A DNA stretch of 29,796 bases from IMG/VR virus record IMGVR_UViG_3300017605_000505, positions 1 through 29,796 of that record. The stretch is one strand, 5' to 3'. Of the stretch, positions 21,952 through 28,964 are shown in pieces. The notes under the pieces were generated by a model. It made no database searches. It saw nothing but the letters and a program-made list of their open reading frames with translations, and was not told the origin of the DNA. The first letter of the stretch is position 1, and each line of letters starts with the position of its first letter. Position numbers and translations under genes: made by a program. Source of the stretch: a virus.

Positions 21952-22271
21952 CCGAACAGGTCATCCTCTGTGATCGACTTGTCGTCACTTGGTGAAGTCG
22001 CGTCGCTATTTGGTGAAGTCGGCTCTGGACTTGGCGTTGTCTTCGGCGTCCGCTTGGCCTTCGGCTTCGGCTGTGCCTCGTCCGGCCAGGCCGGGACAGC
22101 AGTGACGCCGGACTGGAAACGATTGGCCGGTGCCGACTCTCGCCCGCCCGCAGCGTGGTTGCGCGCCTTGCTCGTGTCGCGCTGGCCGTAGTACTCCCCG
22201 ACCAGCACGGCATCTGGCCGCGTGGCGTTGATCGGTCGGGCGTACGGGTTGTTGGGTCGAGACTCTGGCAT
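21948..22271 (-). CDS. Small Pro/Lys/Ser-rich protein, 107 aa
   Basis: I do not recognise this protein. The ATG at 22271 has GAAAGGAT about 8 nt upstream. The first half (NNPYARPINATRPDAVLVGEYYGQRDTSKARN) may fold; the second half is low-complexity (PKPKAKRTPKTTPSPEPTSP) and ends acidic (ITEDDLFG). Two copies of TTGGTGAAGTCG in the DNA (about 20 bp apart) underlie the repetitive C-terminal part. Position between capsid and adaptor suggests a minor head or head-completion protein. Confidence 0.6.
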   Translation of the reverse strand: MPESRPNNPYARPINATRPDAVLVGEYYGQRDTSKARNHAAGGRESAPANRFQSGVTAVPAWPDEAQPKPKAKRTPKTTPSPEPTSPNSDATSPSDDKSITEDDLFG

Positions 22272-22289
22272 GACGCCATCCTTTCAGGT

Positions 22290-22329
22290 CGCCCGGCTCG
22301 GCCAGCGTGAAACGGGACCGAGCCGGGCG
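22290..22329 (-). terminator. Stem-loop just downstream of the capsid gene
   Basis: CGCCCGGCTCGG (22290-22301) pairs perfectly with CCGAGCCGGGCG (22318-22329) around a 16-nt loop, 7 nt after the capsid stop. No U-tract follows. A partial terminator or mRNA-stabilising stem behind the major capsid gene would help set its high expression relative to downstream genes, as known in T7-like phages (family knowledge). Confidence 0.65.
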
Positions 22330-22336
22330 ATGAAGG

Positions 22337-23371
22337 TCACGGCGCCTTGCTGATCCCCGTCAACTTGAACAGGCGGCGCCGGTTGTTCACGACGGCGTTG
22401 CCGAAGGTCGTGATGAAGGCGACGCGGGCGTCGACGGCGTTGGCGGTGGCGGCGTTGAGACCCGCACCCGAGGCGACCGAGCCGGTCATCGACGGATCGC
22501 TGCTGCCAAGGTTGCCGGTGAAGCCCGAGTGCTTGAAGTTGCGGTCCTTGTGGATCACGAGGCCGACGTAGTCGGAGTTGATCCCGAGCATCACGCCAGC
22601 CGGGCAGTCCGAGTCCCACATGATGGGGACGTTCTCGAACAGCAGGTTGCGGAAGCCGAGGTTGGCCTTGTTGGTGTCGGTGTAGCGAACCTGCGGCGTC
22701 AGCGTCGACTCGTAGAACGAGTACGTCGCCGGGTCGGTGAAGATCGCATCGACCTCATCGCCACCGTTGTCGCTGGTCGTCATCACGGCCGTGCGCATCG
22801 CGGTTTCGAGACCGGCCGCGTCGACGGCGCCGACCGCCGCCACGTACGACTTCCACCACGCCTCGGTCGCGGGGTCGATGCCACCGGCAGGCACCGTGTC
22901 GCTGATCAGGTTGATCAGCGAGTTGAAGTCGTTGGTCGGGGTGGCCGAGGCGTAGGTGCCGTAGAGCATCCCCGACAGCCGCTTGCGCAGCGTCTGCTCG
23001 GACTGCTTGATCTTGGCGTCGAGCACGTTGATGATCTGGCTCTTGCCGCTGTTCTGCGCTTCCTCCAACGCCGAGATGGCGATGGTCGCGAACAACTGCT
23101 TCCAGAAGTACTGCGCCGCCGTCACCGTGTTCTGCGGCTTGACGACGATCGTGTCCCATTCGCCGTAGCTGTCGGCCTGGCCTTCGGCGTACAGCAACTG
23201 CTCGACGATCGAATAGCCGCCATCCTCGATGCGGACGCGGCCGTTGCTCTGCAGATGCTCCAACAGCGGGCGCTTGCGGAAGATGTTGTCGATCAGCTTG
23301 CCGTGCGCGTTGTGCATCGTGGTGGACAGGACTTCGTTCCATACCGATGGAACGTGGGTAGCGAGTGTCAT
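22337..23371 (-). CDS. Major capsid protein, 344 aa
   Basis: The ATG at 23371 has AAAGGG about 9 nt upstream. The product begins MTLATHVPSVWNEVLSTTM and continues with a helical arm and mixed alpha/beta core (RIEDGGYSIVEQLLYAEG; WDTIVVKPQNTVTAAQYFWK; QSEQTLRKRLSGMLYGTYAS). The C-terminal part (DCPAGVMLGINSDYVGLVIH) looks like the end of an HK97-fold capsid protein. It follows the scaffold directly in the order portal, scaffold, capsid, and is followed by a stem-loop. Length fits podovirus capsid proteins. The HK97 fold is assumed from family knowledge. Confidence 0.85.
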   Translation of the reverse strand: MTLATHVPSVWNEVLSTTMHNAHGKLIDNIFRKRPLLEHLQSNGRVRIEDGGYSIVEQLLYAEGQADSYGEWDTIVVKPQNTVTAAQYFWKQLFATIAISALEEAQNSGKSQIINVLDAKIKQSEQTLRKRLSGMLYGTYASATPTNDFNSLINLISDTVPAGGIDPATEAWWKSYVAAVGAVDAAGLETAMRTAVMTTSDNGGDEVDAIFTDPATYSFYESTLTPQVRYTDTNKANLGFRNLLFENVPIMWDSDCPAGVMLGINSDYVGLVIHKDRNFKHSGFTGNLGSSDPSMTGSVASGAGLNAATANAVDARVAFITTFGNAVVNNRRRLFKLTGISKAP

Positions 23372-23398
23372 TGGTCAGACCCTTTGGGCTATGACCGA

Positions 23399-24268
23399 TC
23401 AGCGCTGACGGCGCTCCACTTCGTCGAAGGCCGCTTCGATCGCTTCTCGGTAGGACGAGTATTCGGCGTTCACAGGAGCCGAACCACCCCCGACCACACC
23501 CGTGCCATTGCCAATCACCGCTGCCGCTTGCGCGGCTGCAGCTTGACGCTGTTGTTCCTCTGTCGCCCTCTGCTGCGCTGCCGTTTGCTGCGCGCTGTGC
23601 TGCGCCTGAAACGCCATCGACTGGTACACCAACGGCAGATACTCGATCCCGAGGTTCATCTGCATCGCGGTGCCGACGACAGCACGGAGTTGGTCATCGT
23701 TCAGTCCGTACTGCTGTTGCAACCCGTACACGGCCCGCTGCAGTTGCTCGTCGGCTTCGCGCTGCGTGAATCGACGTTCGAGCGCTTCGCGTGCTTGGCG
23801 CTCTTGGTACAACTCACGTTCGAGGGGATCATCGAACTCGGGCTCTTGCTCAACCTGTTGCTGAGCCGCGGCCTGTGCTCGCTGCAGGCCCAGGTACTGC
23901 TCGACGCTCATCCCCGCGTGGTCAGCGAGGATTTGGACGGTCAGCCCAGGATTGGCCTGCATCGCCTGGTGGAGTCGGATGGCGTCTTCGGCCTGTCTCC
24001 GTTGCTCAGCCAGTTGCTGCGAGTGCTGCGTGAACGCAGCCTGTCGTTGATACCCCTGCAGCGCTTCGTCGAGCGGGACCGAGAGTTCCTCACCATCGAC
24101 CTTGACCCGCACATGCTTGCTGCGCAGATTGTCGTCGAGTTCGAGGTATTCCGGCTCCGCTGCTGGCGGCGGTGTTTCGGGTTGTGACGGCGGAGACTCG
24201 ACTTGTCCGGCCGCTATGCCGGGGTCGCCCTCACCCGCCTGCCCTTGTGGGGCGGGTGCATCTGACAT
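23399..24268 (-). CDS. Scaffold / capsid assembly protein, 289 aa
   Basis: The ATG at 24268 has AAGGAAGG upstream. The first 40 residues are Pro/Gly/Glu-rich and disordered. A small beta motif follows (KHVRVKVDGEELSVPLDEAL, ~50-70), then long Gln/Glu/Arg-rich helices with coiled-coil character. The C-terminus (YREAIEAAFDEVERRQR) is a basic amphipathic helix, as used by scaffolds to bind capsid protein. Place between portal and capsid, and the composition, support the role. It would fill the procapsid interior and be lost on maturation. Confidence 0.85.
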   Translation of the reverse strand: MSDAPAPQGQAGEGDPGIAAGQVESPPSQPETPPPAAEPEYLELDDNLRSKHVRVKVDGEELSVPLDEALQGYQRQAAFTQHSQQLAEQRRQAEDAIRLHQAMQANPGLTVQILADHAGMSVEQYLGLQRAQAAAQQQVEQEPEFDDPLERELYQERQAREALERRFTQREADEQLQRAVYGLQQQYGLNDDQLRAVVGTAMQMNLGIEYLPLVYQSMAFQAQHSAQQTAAQQRATEEQQRQAAAAQAAAVIGNGTGVVGGGSAPVNAEYSSYREAIEAAFDEVERRQR

Positions 24269-24316
24269 TGGAAACCTTCCTTGATGTCGTCGATCGACAT
24301 AATGACAGAACTCGTG

Positions 24317-24322
24317 TACCGT
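24317..24322 (+). promoter_or_regulatory. Possible -10 element for a leaderless transcript
   Basis: TACCGT fits the TANNNT form of actinobacterial -10 elements and lies 8 nt before the ATG at 24331, the spacing expected if transcription starts at the A of ATG. There is no ribosome-binding site before that ATG. The motif is short and common, so this is tentative. Confidence 0.25.
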
Positions 24323-24330
24323 CCGCCACC

Positions 24331-24459
24331 ATGAGTGATACTCCCGCTGAGCCTGAGGTCGAAGTCGGTCCCGATGACAACATCGGCCACGGCGTCGGCA
24401 ACTACCAAGACGACACCGAGCAGACCGGCGAGGCTGCCCCCGCTGGCGACGACGAGTAA
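24331..24459 (+). CDS. Small acidic peptide opposite the virion operon, 42 aa
   Basis: The frame ATG 24331 to TAA 24457-24459 encodes MSDTPAEPEVEVGPDDNIGH followed by GVGNYQDDTEQTGEAAPAGDDE. It has 13 acidic residues and no Lys or Arg. It fills most of the 191-bp gap between portal and scaffold but is on the plus strand; its stop directly abuts the portal stop on the other strand. No ribosome-binding site is visible. The clean fit into the gap and the protein-like composition favour a real gene, but function is unknown and an accidental frame remains possible. The rest of the gap (24269-24330) would hold divergent signals. Confidence 0.5.
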   Translation: MSDTPAEPEVEVGPDDNIGHGVGNYQDDTEQTGEAAPAGDDE

Positions 24460-26403
24460 TCAGTACGGCGCTGGTGCCATCTGCCCATTGGGCGGTGGCG
24501 GCGCCCCACCCTGACCCATCATCGCCGCCAGCATCTCTGGCGTGAGTTCCTGCGGCATTCCTGGCGGCGGGCCAGGTGGCGGACCACCCATTCCTGGCGG
24601 CGGGCCCGGTGGCGGACCCTGCATACCCGGCGCTGCCGCCCCAGGCGGAGGGGCAGCGCCCTCCGGTCCGCCTGGCGGCGGAGGCCCACCTTGCGGCGGC
24701 TGTGGTGCAGGAGCGTTGATGAAGCGCCCGGCGTCCTTGATGCCGAACCCCTTCTGCAGTAGCTCCTGAGCGAACACGGGCATGTTGATCACACCGGCCT
24801 GCATGAACGGCGTCATCGCGTCGACCATCTGCATCGCGGACTGACGCCGGAAGGTCTCGTTGCGAGGCTCGGTGGAACCGCCCTGGACTTCGTAATCGAA
24901 CTGGCCGCGTACCCTGTCGGCATCGAAGTTGACCCAGGCTCGAACGGGCATCGTGACAACACGAGCGACCTGATCGCCGGTCACGTACTGCTGCATGAGC
25001 CCGACGACGCGCTCGGCAATCTCACTCAGCACGCCCTCGATCTTGGCGAGTCGGTCCTGGGCCCGAGAGTTCGACGCGTCCTGGATCATCGCAGCCTCGG
25101 TAGCTGTGCGCTTGATCTGCTGCTGTGGGGCCCCGCGCTGGTAGTCGCTCACGCCGGACACCCGATCCAGATCATTCGCGATCATGGCCGACTGGTCGAA
25201 GAACTCTGGCGGCGTGATCACCACCGGGACGGGCGCCATCGCGTCTGACGGGTTGGCGTCGCCCTGGACCGGGATCATCACGTTGTCCTTCTCGGACTCC
25301 AACGCCTTGGTGCCGTCTTCGTCGAAGCGGTCGCGGGCATACAGCCACGCTCGACGGAACTTCTTGCGGTAGTTGAACATCTGCGTGCGGGTCTCGTTCA
25401 GTTCCAACTGCAACGATTCGATCTGCGCCACGTCGCCAACCGGGTAGAAGTGATCGGGCACTTCGTAGTTGCGCAGCATCACGAACGGATGCCCGAAGGC
25501 GTACGGCATGTCCGTGGGCTTGATCAGGAAGCCACCACCGAGTTCGTCGCTGTCGTTGCTGCCGCTGGCGGCGAACGTCGAGACCTTGTAGCGCTTCAAG
25601 TCGTAGAACTCGATGATTTCCACGAACGTGATCGCACCGGGATCGGGCTTCTCGTCATCCTCGCGGCTGTCACCGGCAGCGTCCGAGCCGGAATCCCAAC
25701 GACTCCACGACGAGCCCGAGACCTTGCGCCGGTTGGTGGCCGAGTAGCGGCTGTCGACCTGCACGTCCTGCACCGGGCGCCACGTCCGCTGAGCGATCCA
25801 GCGCATCTCCTTCGGGTGGCGTGCATCGGGGTCGACGAACATGTCGAAGATCGAGATGCGCTCGATGAAGGGGCGATCCTCGTCCCACTGCAGCATCTCC
25901 GACTCGACGTTGCCGGGCTTGTCCTCACGATCGTCGATGCCCTCGTCGCCGCCCGAGTTGTCGTCGCTGACGGCAGCGCCACTGTCGGCCGACTTGGCTT
26001 CGGGCGGCTTGCTCCACTTGTAGCCGCACTTCACCCAGCCGTGCCCGGCCACGATCCAGTCCACGCACGCCAGCCGGAACTCACGCTGGTAGTCGTAGGC
26101 CCGCCACAGCCAGTTCAGGACTTCCTCGGTGATGATCGCGGTCGCTGCCGACTCCGGGTTGCGGGCATTGACCACGAACCGCGGGTAGTTGATCGCGACC
26201 GCGGGCAGCATCACGTTGACGGTGGCGAAGATCAGATTGACGACCAACTGATCGGTCGAGGGATCGCCGTCGATGTAGCGCCCTTGGTACAACTGGATGT
26301 AGCGCTTCCATTCGTCGTCGTAGTTGGTCGTCGACGACGAGCGCCAGTTCTTCGAGCGCTTCAACTCGTTCTGATAGAAGCGCAGCAGTTGGCCCTGGTT
26401 CAT
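24460..26403 (-). CDS. Portal protein, 647 aa
   Basis: The ATG at 26403 overlaps the previous TGA (ATGA). The protein starts with a helical segment (MNQGQLLRFYQNELKRSKNW), followed by YIQLYQGRYIDGDPSTDQLV and VNLIFATVNVMLPAVAINYP, a typical portal N-terminus. An acidic low-complexity insertion (~135-165) follows the early core. The stem region (IESLQLELNETRTQMFNYRK, ~340) and the clip/crown helices complete it. The C-terminal ~90 residues are a Pro/Gly tail with repeated GPPPGPPPGM, probably disordered. It forms the dodecameric DNA gate at one capsid vertex. Gene order after terminase supports the call. Confidence 0.88.
   Translation of the reverse strand: MNQGQLLRFYQNELKRSKNWRSSSTTNYDDEWKRYIQLYQGRYIDGDPSTDQLVVNLIFATVNVMLPAVAINYPRFVVNARNPESAATAIITEEVLNWLWRAYDYQREFRLACVDWIVAGHGWVKCGYKWSKPPEAKSADSGAAVSDDNSGGDEGIDDREDKPGNVESEMLQWDEDRPFIERISIFDMFVDPDARHPKEMRWIAQRTWRPVQDVQVDSRYSATNRRKVSGSSWSRWDSGSDAAGDSREDDEKPDPGAITFVEIIEFYDLKRYKVSTFAASGSNDSDELGGGFLIKPTDMPYAFGHPFVMLRNYEVPDHFYPVGDVAQIESLQLELNETRTQMFNYRKKFRRAWLYARDRFDEDGTKALESEKDNVMIPVQGDANPSDAMAPVPVVITPPEFFDQSAMIANDLDRVSGVSDYQRGAPQQQIKRTATEAAMIQDASNSRAQDRLAKIEGVLSEIAERVVGLMQQYVTGDQVARVVTMPVRAWVNFDADRVRGQFDYEVQGGSTEPRNETFRRQSAMQMVDAMTPFMQAGVINMPVFAQELLQKGFGIKDAGRFINAPAPQPPQGGPPPPGGPEGAAPPPGAAAPGMQGPPPGPPPGMGGPPPGPPPGMPQELTPEMLAAMMGQGGAPPPPNGQMAPAPY
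24556..24618. repeat. 33-bp tandem repeat in the portal 3' end
   Basis: Two 30-bp copies (24556-24585 and 24589-24618) differ at one base and are 33 bp apart start to start. On the minus strand each encodes an 11-residue unit containing GPPPGPPPGM in the portal tail. The flanking DNA is also GC-rich and Pro/Gly-coding, consistent with expansion by slippage. Confidence 0.85.
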
Positions 26404-26618
26404 AGCGGATCAGCCCTCGACACGTTCGGGTTGCGAGCCAACTCCTTCTCGTTGTCGACTCGCATCACTTCTCTCAGATAGTCAGTGCGCGTGCGGTGGA
26501 AGTTGCTGTGGCCCTCGCGCGCACCCCCGCGCCACGAGAAACCGACAGACGACACGCGGCAACGGAAGCACTCGGTGCGTCCTGTCTCCACGGGCTTGCC
26601 GCACGCGCACTGGTTCAC
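26400..26618 (-). CDS. Zinc-ribbon miniprotein, 72 aa
   Basis: A GTG start at 26618 overlaps the previous TGA (GTGA), and the stop overlaps the portal start (ATGA). The N-terminus MNQCACGKPVETGRTECFRC holds a putative zinc ribbon C4-x-C6-x10-C17-x2-C20, like small rubredoxin-knuckle proteins. The rest is basic and helical (REGHSNFHRTRTDYLREVMR). It lies between two virion genes and ahead of the portal, so a role in packaging or head assembly is possible, but no function is established. Confidence 0.75.
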   Translation of the reverse strand: MNQCACGKPVETGRTECFRCRVSSVGFSWRGGAREGHSNFHRTRTDYLREVMRVDNEKELARNPNVSRADPL

Positions 26619-27313
26619 ACAACCCCCGTCTGCTGATCGAGCCAGGTTTCGAGTGTCGAGCGATGCTTGCCTGCACGCTCACGATCGAGGATCGTCTGCA
26701 CCTTGCTGACGAACGTGTCGTCATGCGGCCACGCTTCGACCTCCGCTTCGACCTCCGCGATCGTCATCGCGCCGGGATCGAACAGGTCGTCGCCTGGCGG
26801 CGTCGGTGACGTTGGGTCAGCACCGGGGACGGTCGTGCGCTCGATCAGCGTGACCTGCGTGGCGTCGGGCGGCGTGATGAAGCCACCGCTGTTGGCGGTG
26901 TAGGTCACGGTGTAGTCCCAATATCCGGTCTGGCTGGTGATCGCCGTGATCTTGAACTCGATCCACATGCTGGTGTCGTTCAGGTAGTACAGCCGCAGCG
27001 GATCGTTGACGACCCATGACGCAGTCGGGTCAGTACCACTGGCGGGGGTCTTGCTCACGAACACATGCGTCACGAGTGAGCCCTGCACGTTGTTGTACCG
27101 AACCTCGCCCGCGAGGATGCCAGCCCCGGCCGTGGCGACATCGAACACCCACTGAGCGAACGGCGTCGCGGTCCCGGCACCGCTACCGGGCCAGACCTTG
27201 GAGCCCCAGTTGATCCCCAGTGGCGGGTTCTCGCGCGTCGACCAGCGACGGCTCTGGCGTTGGTGCTTGCCCTTGGCGACCGGCCGCTGATTCTGGATTC
27301 TCGTCTTGCTCAT
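26615..27313 (-). CDS. Probable virion (fibre/decoration-like) protein, 232 aa
   Basis: The ATG at 27313 has GAGAGGAA about 5-6 nt upstream; the upstream in-frame ATG at 27370 lies inside the terminase gene and is not preferred. The N-terminus is basic (MSKTRIQNQRPVAKGKHQRQ). Residues ~50-150 are beta-rich (VTHVFVSKTP, MWIEFKITAIT, WDYTVTYTANSG). A Pro-rich linker leads to a short helical module (TIAEVEAEVEAWP...VQTILDRERAGKHRSTLETW). Similar helical modules occur at the ends of various phage virion proteins, to my knowledge. Decoration or head-fibre protein is a guess. Confidence 0.65.
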   Translation of the reverse strand: MSKTRIQNQRPVAKGKHQRQSRRWSTRENPPLGINWGSKVWPGSGAGTATPFAQWVFDVATAGAGILAGEVRYNNVQGSLVTHVFVSKTPASGTDPTASWVVNDPLRLYYLNDTSMWIEFKITAITSQTGYWDYTVTYTANSGGFITPPDATQVTLIERTTVPGADPTSPTPPGDDLFDPGAMTIAEVEAEVEAWPHDDTFVSKVQTILDRERAGKHRSTLETWLDQQTGVV

Positions 27314-27323
27314 GATGTTCCTC

Positions 27324-28964
27324 TCATTGGCGACGCACCGCGAAGGCGCCGATCTTGGGGCGATCTTCAATGATCGCAGTCTTTCGCTTGCCGTTCATCA
27401 AATCATCGAGTGAGTTGCCGTAGAGCGTGCGCTGATACCACCCGACCGTGCCAGGGCCCGGCTCCACCTTGGGCTGGAACTCGGAGAACCACACGAACTT
27501 CAACATCTGATTGGCGATCGCCAGGCTGATCACACGGTCGTCGTAGGGCGAGCCCTGCATCTTGCCCTTGTCGGTGCGCACGAACGTCCGCAACTCCGCC
27601 AGGGTCTCGGCACACCACAAGGTCAGCTTGCCGTCACCACGCAACTCTTTGCCGAGTTCGTCGATCATCAGCGGCTTGGTGACCTGGTCGGTGCGGAACC
27701 CCATCACGTCGGTCGGCACGGACTTCTTGTACTTGGGCGACCGTTGGTAGTAGAGCGGGAAGTACTTCACCCGACGAAGGGCAGTGAGGGTGGTGAGCCC
27801 GTGCATGTTCGACTCGACGCCGATCAGCGCCTGGTTGTACCAGCGTCCGATTCGGGCGAGCACGTCGCTGCCGAGCAGGTCGGGGTCGATCAGCCCACAC
27901 CAGGTGGCGACGACCTGACCATTACGTGCGTTGATGACGTGGACCGATGCACGGTCGCTGTGTTCGAGGCCCTGCGACGGGTCGGCTCCGATGACGTACT
28001 TGCCGTCCTTCTCGGGGGGCTCCCACACATGCAGCGCGCCGCCATCTGTGACGAACTCACCGCGCTCATCGAGGTAGCCCATCAACTGCGGGTCGCGTGG
28101 TTCGATTTCACGCAGGCGGCGCAGATCGAACACCGGGCGACCTGATTTCAGAAAGGCGTCCTCGGGGTTGTCCGGGTACTCCTGGGCCATCTGCCAGTCC
28201 GGCAGTTCCGCCGCGCGAGCGTCGTACCAGGCTTGGTCACGGCCGTTGGCGGACCACGGGAAGAACAGCGGCTCGAACCGGTTGTGGCCGACGATCGCCT
28301 GTTGCCACAGCGCGTGGAACAGGTTGCCCTCGCCGTTGGCGGTCGACATCATGATGATCCGGCCACCGACATCAGCAACCGGCTCGATCGCGCCCCAGGC
28401 TTCCTCGGAGTTGGGCAGGAACGCCAACTCATCGACGACCACGAGGTAGGCCGACTCACCACGAGCGGGGTCGCTCGCTGACGGCAGCGACTCGATGTAG
28501 CTGTTGTTGGTGAACGTGAACGTCGTCAGCGTCTGATTGACGGGCCCGCCCTTGAACTTCATCCACTCGGGCAGGAACTGGTAGCCGTACTTCGACTTGC
28601 TCAGCAGCTTGATCGCCTCCCGCTCGGTGCGGCTCAGCATCAGCACGGCACGGTCGGGGTAGAAGAACGTGAGCCAGAAGGCGTAGGTCGCGATCAGCGT
28701 CGAGAACCCGATCTGGCGTGCCTTCAAGATCAGCACATGGCGATGGTTGAGCCAGGTGAACACGGTCTCGACCTGGCTCTCGAACGGCTGGAAGATGATG
28801 CGACCGCGCTCGGGGTGGCGGATGTACCAGTAGTGCTCACAGAAGTACATGAACCCGGCCAACAGCTTGTCGGGATCGTCGGTCTGCGGGCAGCACAGTC
28901 GCCACTGCTGCTCGCGCCAGACTTCCTCGAACGAATACTCGCTCGGGTTCAGATCGGCGCTCAT
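27324..28964 (-). CDS. terL: Terminase large subunit, 546 aa
   Basis: The ATG at 28964 overlaps the preceding stop as ATGA; a longer in-frame start at 29084 is not supported. The packaging ATPase domain shows a Walker A-like LKARQIGFST (80-89), Walker B YLVVVDE (173-179, D178/E179) and motif III MMSTANG (205-211). The nuclease domain shows GADPSQG with D328, GVESN with E384, and SPYDDRV with D475/D476, the acidic residues of the RNase H-like fold. It cuts concatemeric DNA and pumps it into the procapsid through the portal. No small terminase gene was recognised in this window. Confidence 0.95.
   Translation of the reverse strand: MSADLNPSEYSFEEVWREQQWRLCCPQTDDPDKLLAGFMYFCEHYWYIRHPERGRIIFQPFESQVETVFTWLNHRHVLILKARQIGFSTLIATYAFWLTFFYPDRAVLMLSRTEREAIKLLSKSKYGYQFLPEWMKFKGGPVNQTLTTFTFTNNSYIESLPSASDPARGESAYLVVVDELAFLPNSEEAWGAIEPVADVGGRIIMMSTANGEGNLFHALWQQAIVGHNRFEPLFFPWSANGRDQAWYDARAAELPDWQMAQEYPDNPEDAFLKSGRPVFDLRRLREIEPRDPQLMGYLDERGEFVTDGGALHVWEPPEKDGKYVIGADPSQGLEHSDRASVHVINARNGQVVATWCGLIDPDLLGSDVLARIGRWYNQALIGVESNMHGLTTLTALRRVKYFPLYYQRSPKYKKSVPTDVMGFRTDQVTKPLMIDELGKELRGDGKLTLWCAETLAELRTFVRTDKGKMQGSPYDDRVISLAIANQMLKFVWFSEFQPKVEPGPGTVGWYQRTLYGNSLDDLMNGKRKTAIIEDRPKIGAFAVRRQ

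Noticed and set aside
22529-24187. Plus-strand open frame of 552 codons
   Set aside because: Opposite capsid and scaffold genes; the composition is that of a shadow frame.
24285-24299. Small inverted repeat TGTCG-N5-CGACA near the scaffold start
   Set aside because: Five-base arms are expected often by chance in such DNA, and no second copy was noticed.
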